Source: Nitritalea halalkaliphila LW7 (GTDB lineage Bacteria; Bacteroidota; Bacteroidia; Cytophagales; Cyclobacteriaceae). From it: a stretch of 64,000 nt of DNA. Under the pieces are notes generated by a model. The model worked only from the letters and a program-made list of their open reading frames with translations. It made no database searches and had not been told where the DNA came from. The stretch spans positions 1 to 64,000 of the forward strand of contig NZ_AJYA01000005.1 of the NCBI RefSeq assembly GCF_000265075.1, read 5' to 3'. Shown piece by piece: positions 58,382 through 64,000 of the stretch (the first letter of the stretch is position 1; every line of letters starts with the position of its first letter). The position numbers were made by a program, and so were the translations under genes.

Positions 58382-59769
58382 ATGAATTGGGACGTAGAAA
58401 CACTCTCGCGCATTCAGTTCGCCTTTACCATCATGTTTCACTACATCTTTCCGCCGTTTAGCATCGGCCTGGGACTGCTGCTGGTGATTTATGAATCGCT
58501 GTATCTGATTACCAAAAAGAAAATTTATGAAACCATCACCCGTTTCTGGGTGAAGATCTTCGCTGCCAACTTCTCCATCGGGGTGGCCTCGGGAATCGTG
58601 ATGGAGTTTGAGTTCGGCACCAACTGGTCCGCTTATTCTCGCTTTGTAGGGGATATTTTCGGCTCTCCGCTCGCAGCAGAAGGGATTTTTGCCTTTTTCT
58701 TGGAGTCGGGCTTCCTCGCCATCTTGCTTTTCGGATGGAATCGCGTGCGGCCAGGCATGCACCTATTCGCCACGATTATGGTGGCCTTCGGCAGTATGAT
58801 GTCAGGCTTCTGGATCGTGGTGGCCAACAGCTGGCAGCAGACGCCGGTCGCTTATGAAATCGTGGAAGATTTCGGTATTCGCCGGGCGGTTATCACCGAT
58901 TTCTGGGCCATGATCTTTAATCCTTCCGCCATGATTCGCTTTGCGCACGTCATCGTGGGGGCATGGGTCCAAGGTGCCTTCCTGGTCCTTTCCGTTTCAG
59001 CCTATTACCTCTTAAAGGGTAAAAACATCGAGTTTGCGAAGCGCTCCTTCGCTATCGCGCTGGGCTTGGCAGCTATGGCCTCTTTGGCGCAGCCCATCCT
59101 CGGCCACACGCATGCCCAGGTGGTAGCAGAATGGCAGCCGGCCAAACTGGCGGCCTTCGAAGGACTCTATGAGACGCAGACGCAAGCCCCCCTGTATCTG
59201 GTTGGCTGGACGAATCCAGAGACCCGCGAGACGAAGGGCATCGCCATCCCTGGCATGCTGAGCTTCCTCGCACATGGAGATATAGATGCTGAGGTAACAG
59301 GCTTGGATGCCTTTCCTGAGGAAGACTGGCCACCGGTAAACGGCGTGTTTCAGTCCTACCACATGATGGTGGCTCTCGGGATGCTCTTCATCGGCCTGAC
59401 GACCCTCTCCCTGTTTTTTCTGTGGCGGGGTACGCTCTTTAAACAAACCTGGCTGCTGAAGCTCTACCTGCCGGCCGTGGCGCTTCCCGTGTTAGCGAAC
59501 CAGCTGGGCTGGATTTCTGCAGAAAGGGGGCGGCAGCCTGGATCGTGCAGGGACTCCTCCGGACGAGCGAGGGCGTCTCCCCATCGATAACGGCGCCAGA
59601 AGTTATGATCTCCCTCTTCCTCTTCTTCGTGGTGTACGTCCTGCTCTTCTTCGTCTGGCTCTATGTGCTCGACCGCGAAATCAAGCATGGACCGGAGCAC
59701 GTGACCGAAATGATGGAGAGCTATAAGAAGAAAAACGATAAAATAGACGCTTTAACCTCGAATAAGTAA
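58382..59769 (+). CDS. cydA: Cytochrome bd ubiquinol oxidase subunit I (frameshifted)
   Basis: About 462 residues after repair. The b595/d-haem ligand His is in [17 protein letters not shown]; the haem b558 His and Met are in later helices, with [28 protein letters not shown] is the family motif, here [18 protein letters not shown] after restoring a C at 59534-59540 (GCAGCCTGGATC). The loop is short (short Q-loop type), as in the cyanide-insensitive oxidase branch. The terminal oxidase reduces O2 to water with high affinity. The stop overlaps the cydB start by one base. Confidence 0.95.
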
Positions 59770-60845
59770 TGGATTATCATGTAGTTTGGTATATTTTAGT
59801 GGGCATCTTACTCATCGGATATGCGATTTTAGATGGCTTCGATCTGGGCGTAGGGATTTTGCACTTACGTGCCAAAACAGATGAGGATAGACGTATCCTA
59901 ATGAATGCGATCGGCCCCGTTTGGGACGGAAATGAAGTATGGCTCATCACCGCAGGGGGAGCGCTTTTCGCTGCCTTCCCGAATGTGTATGCCACAGCCT
60001 TTTCGGGCTTTTACCTGCCTTTTATGCTCCTGCTGATCGCGCTGATCTTCCGCGCCGTATCGATCGAGTTTCGAGGCAAGGAAGATAGCCGTGCCTGGCG
60101 CAATTTCTGGGACCGCGGCTTTTCGATCGGCTCCATAGCCGCCGCCCTGCTTTTCGGAATCGCTATCGGCAATGTGGTCATGGGCTTCGCCATAGAAGAA
60201 AATATGGAGTTCCAAGGGACCGTCTTTGACCTCCTTAACCCCTACGCACTGGCGGCAGGCCTATTTTCTCTAAGCATGTTTTCCCTGCATGGCAGCATTT
60301 ACCTCAACATGAAGACGGAGGGAAAGCTCCAAAAGCAAATCCAAGGGTGGATCCGCGTAAATTTCTGGATTTTTCTTTTCGTTTTCCTGGGATTCTCTGG
60401 CCTCACCTTGTACCTAAAGCCAGAAATGATCGCTAATTTCTCTTTCGGAATGCTGGAGCTGCCCGGTAAAAAGCATGACCTCATCACGAATAATGAGACC
60501 TTTATCTCTCTCTTCGCCTGGACAGTGGTGGGCCTGACAGCTTTGGCTATCGCCAATATCCCCCGTACACTGGCCCGAGGTACTTATGGCTGGACCTTTA
60601 TTTCCTCCGCCGCCACCATTGCGGCAGTGGTCATGCTCTTTGCACTGGGAATTTTCCCGAACATGATGATTTCGAATATCGACCCGAGCTATAACATAGA
60701 CATCTATAATGGGGCCTCTTCTGCCTATACCTTACGCATCATGGCCATCCTGGCGTTCATCGGCATGCCCTTCGTCGTCGCATACACCTCGATTATTTAC
60801 TGGACCTACCGTGGAAAAGTACGGATCGATGAAAATTCCTATTGA
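59769..60845 (+). CDS. cydB: Cytochrome bd ubiquinol oxidase subunit II
   Basis: 358 residues, about nine hydrophobic helices. Starts [33 protein letters not shown], with the usual GFDLG motif. Holds a structural role and, with CydA, the haems of the oxidase. Operon with the small membrane gene and cydA. A terminator follows. Confidence 0.96.
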   Translation: MDYHVVWYILVGILLIGYAILDGFDLGVGILHLRAKTDEDRRILMNAIGPVWDGNEVWLITAGGALFAAFPNVYATAFSGFYLPFMLLLIALIFRAVSIEFRGKEDSRAWRNFWDRGFSIGSIAAALLFGIAIGNVVMGFAIEENMEFQGTVFDLLNPYALAAGLFSLSMFSLHGSIYLNMKTEGKLQKQIQGWIRVNFWIFLFVFLGFSGLTLYLKPEMIANFSFGMLELPGKKHDLITNNETFISLFAWTVVGLTALAIANIPRTLARGTYGWTFISSAATIAAVVMLFALGIFPNMMISNIDPSYNIDIYNGASSAYTLRIMAILAFIGMPFVVAYTSIIYWTYRGKVRIDENSY

Positions 60846-60894
60846 AAAAATATTGGTTTGATTCACTAGTCTAAAAAAATCTCTGACGAGAAAA

Positions 60895-60927
60895 AAAGGA
60901 GGCCTGCTTGCTTCGAGCAGGTTTCCT
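60895..60927 (+). terminator. Terminator downstream of cydB
   Basis: AAGGA...GCCTGCT (about 60896-60910) and AGCAGGT...TCCTT (60916-60928) form an interrupted stem; the following run is T/C-rich. Ends the cyd operon about 50 bases after the stop. Confidence 0.6.
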
Positions 60928-60986
60928 TCTCCCCATTTTTGTTTGGGCGGACACGCCCCCTCGGGGCAAAGCGCCACGCCGAGGCC

Positions 60987-61751
60987 TTAGCGTCCAATCG
61001 CGATCCCCATTTTCAAGCTAATCAATACCGTGTCGGGCTTAAAGCTAATGCGCGCCACACCAGCGGCATCCCCTGCCTGATAGCGAATAAATTGATTTAC
61101 GCTTGAGCCCACATCAAAAAACTGCTCTATGCCCAGCTGTAGGTACTGGCGCTCTTGCAGTTGATAACTGATTGTCAAGCCCATAGCGGCACGGAGGCCC
61201 ACTTTATCTTCCGATAGTTCCGGCCAAAGCTGTACCCTGCCTCCTGCGCTATCCCGAACCTCCCCTGAGCGAACTGCGTCCCCATCGATGGCACCCTGAA
61301 AAAGAGCAGGATAGGCTACCGCCTCTACGCGAAGAAATAAAGGGCGGTAAAGGCTGAGGGGAAGTTGGTATCCATACCGCAGCGAGGCCAGGAGACGCGT
61401 CTGATCGAGGCGCATTTCAGCCGTAAGGGGAGCACCCGAGGAGCTATGTCCCAAACCTACAGGGAGGCTAAACTGAGACCGCTCCCAAAGCAGTCCGATG
61501 GCTACCTGATGAGATTCTCCCTGCCAAGCTAGCGCTAAGGATGGGCTAAATCCGCCATGCGCGGTATGTCCACGAAGCGGGTCGCGCTGCAGCACTTGAT
61601 GCCGCGTGGAAAATACGTTTACACCGGGGCGAAGAAAAAATCCCTGCCTGGGGCCATTCCACTGACTAGGCATGCCAGGATGCGCGGCAGATAAAGCCCC
61701 CTGAGAAAAAAAGCAGGTGATGAAAACCAAGACTGCGAAAAAGCGATACAT
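60987..61751 (-). CDS. Predicted outer-membrane beta-barrel protein
   Basis: 254 residues. Signal FITCFFSQGALSAAHP. Alternating hydrophobic strands over the length (LFLRVEAVAYPALFQGA, LRAAMGLTISYQLQERQYLQLGIEQFFDVGS) and end MGIAIGR. Resembles small Bacteroidota barrel (OmpW/PorT-like) proteins in shape only. Isolated, no operon. Function unknown. Confidence 0.6.
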   Translation of the reverse strand: MYRFFAVLVFITCFFSQGALSAAHPGMPSQWNGPRQGFFLRPGVNVFSTRHQVLQRDPLRGHTAHGGFSPSLALAWQGESHQVAIGLLWERSQFSLPVGLGHSSSGAPLTAEMRLDQTRLLASLRYGYQLPLSLYRPLFLRVEAVAYPALFQGAIDGDAVRSGEVRDSAGGRVQLWPELSEDKVGLRAAMGLTISYQLQERQYLQLGIEQFFDVGSSVNQFIRYQAGDAAGVARISFKPDTVLISLKMGIAIGR

Positions 61752-61965
61752 AAAAAGAGTACTTTAGCATCGCAAGTTGGCCGAATTAAACTTTATTTAC
61801 AAGCAAAGCTCTGATTTTCAATGTTTTAACTAATTCACTTATTTTCTTAATTTAACTTAATAACTTAATCAGTAACAAGACTTAAACAAGTCCAAGTCGA
61901 TTTTTTCACTTCCTGATTAAGCGTTTATGGTATCTTTTAAAGATGAAAAATATACATATAAAAAT

Positions 61966-62002
61966 CAAACCTCCCCCACCTAAAAAAGGCAGAGGAGGTT
62001 TG
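61966..62002 (-). terminator. Terminator of the spermidine synthesis gene
   Basis: CAAACCTCC (61966-61974) pairs with GGAGGTTTG (61994-62002). On the minus strand the stem is followed by ATTTTTATAT. Fits the leftward speD-speE gene ending at 62052. Confidence 0.75.
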
Positions 62003-62051
62003 GATTTTTTATGCGATAGACGATTAGGCGATTCGAAATGCCTATAAGCGC

Positions 62052-63335
62052 TTACTTGCGCTGTAAAAGCTGCCGCACGAAATTCGGCAAAGCCAGTGAG
62101 GCCGTATGGATACTGCTATTGTAATACTTCAAGCCTTTCGCCTGAACGAAGGCCTCCACCTCCGCAGCATCGATGTGCCCGAAATCAGTGGCCGAAGCCT
62201 TCGTACCGACCTGGAAGGACCACATTCCCGTCGGATAGGTAGGCACATAAAATAGACTGACATAAGCATTGCCCTTCCCAAAAAGCCCCTCGATCGTATC
62301 GTGTAAATCCGTAAAGGCAGCTTCGTTAAATTTCGGTGACTCGCCCTGCGCAACCAAAATACCGTCTGGCTTCAGCGCCTTATAACAGTTATTATAGAAT
62401 CCTACCGAAAACAAGCCTTCCGCAGGACCTACTGGATCAGAACCATCTACGATAATGAGGTCATAGCTGGAATGGGTGGCCTGCTCGGCAAAGGAAATGC
62501 CATCTCCGACGATCAACTCCAAGCGTGGGTCGTCGAACGCTGCTGCTATATCGGGTAGGTGCTGCTTACACGCCTTAATCACTTCTCCATCGATTTCCAC
62601 CATGGTCACCTTCTCGATGCCCGAATGTCGGAGCACTTCACGAACCGTGCCACCATCACCACCACCGATGACCAGCACATTTTTTACGTTACCATGTGCG
62701 AAAATCGCTGGGTGACTGATCATTTCATGGTAGTGAAACTCATCGTTCTCCGTCGTCATCACCATATCATCCAGCGCGAGGAACTTGCCATACTTCGGCG
62801 ATTCTAAAATCCGTACCCGCTGATAGGCTGTGGTGACATCGTGGTACACTTCCCCTGTGTAGCGTAGGGAAAGCGCCTGGAACTCATCCTTATCCGTAAA
62901 CCACACATTACGGGTGTACATGCCCGGGTTCACCCACTCATCCGCCTTCTGCCGAGAAGAGCTGATATCAAAATCAATCCGCTTCAGTAAGTTTTTCGAG
63001 CCGCGCTTCATTTCGATCGCGGAATAGGAATCCGATCGGAAAGCCTCTTTTAAAAAGTCAAAAGAAATCCAGGCATCCATCTCCCCGCAGGTGAATAGGT
63101 CCACCGCCGCATATCCGTATTCCGGCCAGGTATGGATGGCCAGGTGGCTCTCCTCGATTACCACCACCCCAGACACCCCATAAGGAGAGAAATGGTGAAA
63201 AGTGGAATTGATAACTGTGGCTCCCGCCTTGCGCGCTGCCTCCACCATGTCCCGCTCGATGCTCGACACATCGTTTAATACATGCGGATCACAGCGCATA
63301 AACTCTACCAAGATGTGGTTTCCTAAAGCTCCCAT
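62052..63335 (-). CDS. Fused S-adenosylmethionine decarboxylase-spermidine synthase
   Basis: 427 residues from [20 protein letters not shown] (63335); the open frame to 63455 reads as leader. The N-terminal 120 residues are a prokaryotic SpeH-type AdoMetDC: Ser63 in [15 protein letters not shown] is the pyruvoyl precursor, with His68 and Cys83 in place. The rest is Spe[17 protein letters not shown] (SAM-like binding), [23 protein letters not shown]. Together they make spermidine from decarboxylated SAM and putrescine. Both halves are complete, so both reactions are expected in one chain. A terminator is downstream. Confidence 0.93.
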   Translation of the reverse strand: MGALGNHILVEFMRCDPHVLNDVSSIERDMVEAARKAGATVINSTFHHFSPYGVSGVVVIEESHLAIHTWPEYGYAAVDLFTCGEMDAWISFDFLKEAFRSDSYSAIEMKRGSKNLLKRIDFDISSSRQKADEWVNPGMYTRNVWFTDKDEFQALSLRYTGEVYHDVTTAYQRVRILESPKYGKFLALDDMVMTTENDEFHYHEMISHPAIFAHGNVKNVLVIGGGDGGTVREVLRHSGIEKVTMVEIDGEVIKACKQHLPDIAAAFDDPRLELIVGDGISFAEQATHSSYDLIIVDGSDPVGPAEGLFSVGFYNNCYKALKPDGILVAQGESPKFNEAAFTDLHDTIEGLFGKGNAYVSLFYVPTYPTGMWSFQVGTKASATDFGHIDAAEVEAFVQAKGLKYYNSSIHTASLALPNFVRQLLQRK

Positions 63336-63424
63336 CGTTCTTTTTTTATCGTTTAACAGCGCAAAAGTACGCTTTTCCACGTCCATGGAAAGTATTTTTT
63401 TTTCAGAAATCGCATCCACCCTCC

Positions 63425-63443
63425 TTTTGGGCGAAGCCCGAAA
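63425..63443. repeat. TTTTGGGC-GAA-GCCCGAAA imperfect palindrome
   Basis: Differs from the 7294 and 11389 copies by one base in the right arm. In the leader of the speD-speE gene. Confidence 0.4.
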
Positions 63444-63556
63444 CCACCCCACCACTCACAGGAGAAAAGCACCTTACAGCCTACTTCAGGCAAAATTTCG
63501 CGGAAAAATCAGAACATGTAAATGCGGAAACCTGTTAAAATAGAAAAAGACCTTAC

Positions 63557-64000
63557 ATGAAGTACCCTTTACTCCTAGGATTCCTTGCCTTATTTTTATT
63601 TTCCTGTGGCATCTCCGAAGAGCAGCAGCTCCAATCCCCCTCCGGCCTTATTACCGTAGACATCAGCCTGAAAGATGGGGTCCCACACTATGCTCTAAGC
63701 AAAAACGACGACAAGCTCCTACTGCCCAGCCCGCTCGGCATGGACTTTAAAGACTTTTCCATAGGAGAAAATGCCCGGCTGATCGCCGTGAGAAACTGGG
63801 AGGAAGAGGAGCCTTGGGATGCTGTCTGGGGTGAAAAAAGCAAATTTCTCGCCCACTACAAAGGAAAACTCCTTACCTATGAAGAAGCAAATGGCCTGCA
63901 GTTCCAACTTGAGTTTCGCGCCTACGACGATGGCATTGGCTTCCGATACATCCTCCCCGAGCAAGAGGGTCTACCGGACAGCCTATTCCTCCTAAACGAA
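63557..64000 (+). CDS. GH97-family glycoside hydrolase, N-terminal part (runs off the window)
   Basis: 148 codons in view from the ATG at 63557, not closed by a stop. Lipoprotein signal LLGFLALFLFSCG. The body ISEEQQLQSPSGLITVDISLKDGVPHYALSKNDDKLLLPSPLGMDFKDF, AVRNWEEEEPWDAVWGEKSKF and LEFRAYDDGIGFRYILP is the GH97 N-terminal beta-sandwich domain, as in SusB. The catalytic domain lies beyond the window. Probably an alpha-glucosidase or alpha-galactosidase at the cell envelope. Confidence 0.88.
   Translation, partial: MKYPLLLGFLALFLFSCGISEEQQLQSPSGLITVDISLKDGVPHYALSKNDDKLLLPSPLGMDFKDFSIGENARLIAVRNWEEEEPWDAVWGEKSKFLAHYKGKLLTYEEANGLQFQLEFRAYDDGIGFRYILPEQEGLPDSLFLLNE

Overview
The window reads as chromosomal DNA of a Bacteroidota bacterium, most likely a free-living Cytophagales- or Saprospiria-like member; I cannot name the genus. 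The evidence is a type IX secretion (T9SS) cargo protein with a gliding-type (type B) C-terminal domain, a large surface protein with a type A-like sorting tail, a carboxypeptidase-regulatory/TonB-plug outer-membrane barrel, LytS/LytTR-type signalling, OmpA-family proteins, a GH97 glucosidase start and TAnnTTTG-like promoter boxes. I see no rRNA, tRNA, CRISPR array, insertion sequence or prophage.

Layout. 0-7.4 kb: pyrE, a lipoprotein beta-carbonic anhydrase, and a leftward block with a TIGR02757 protein, a LysM protein and an NfeD-type serine protease. 7.5-17.4 kb: a rightward run with truncated haemoglobin, plsC, gatC, a large membrane/TPR protein, a LolD-type ATPase, PduO-type adenosyltransferase, ilvE, prfB (with the classical RF2 autoregulatory +1 frameshift site) and an MFS transporter. 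17.5-28.8 kb: TPR lipoprotein, PspC, glycosyltransferase, YbaB, a T9SS type B surface protein, hisS, phosphodiesterase, rhodanese and pdhB. 28.9-36.5 kb: a 975-residue barrel/coiled-coil/OmpA protein with its partner, then an AraC regulator divergent from aldehyde dehydrogenase plus DUF779. 36.7-41.6 kb: a cobalamin riboswitch upstream of DUF5522, thioesterase, CobW and YidD genes, and a TonB-type receptor. 41.9-46.4 kb: a LytS/LytTR pair, guanine deaminase and sulfide:quinone oxidoreductase. 46.6-55.9 kb: the most distinctive locus, a leftward cluster with an archaic-type usher, a PapD-like chaperone, DUF4402-like pilin subunits and a roughly 1,025-residue T9SS adhesin. 56-64 kb: a DsrE-like protein, ZIP transporter, Crp/Fnr regulator divergent from cydAB, a fused SpeD-SpeE polyamine enzyme and the start of a GH97 gene.

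Three patterns run across the window. First, about thirty single-base losses break otherwise intact genes, including essential ones (hisS, prfB); about half lie where a GGCC would be restored, on both strands. This looks like a motif-linked consensus error rather than gene decay. Second, a short palindrome family of the form CTTTGGSC-N3-GSCCAAAG recurs inside and between genes. Third, near-identical TGA-N6-TCA palindromes lie upstream of sqr, the dsrE-like gene, the crp/cydAB divergent region and one DUF4402 gene, which suggests a small Crp/Fnr regulon.
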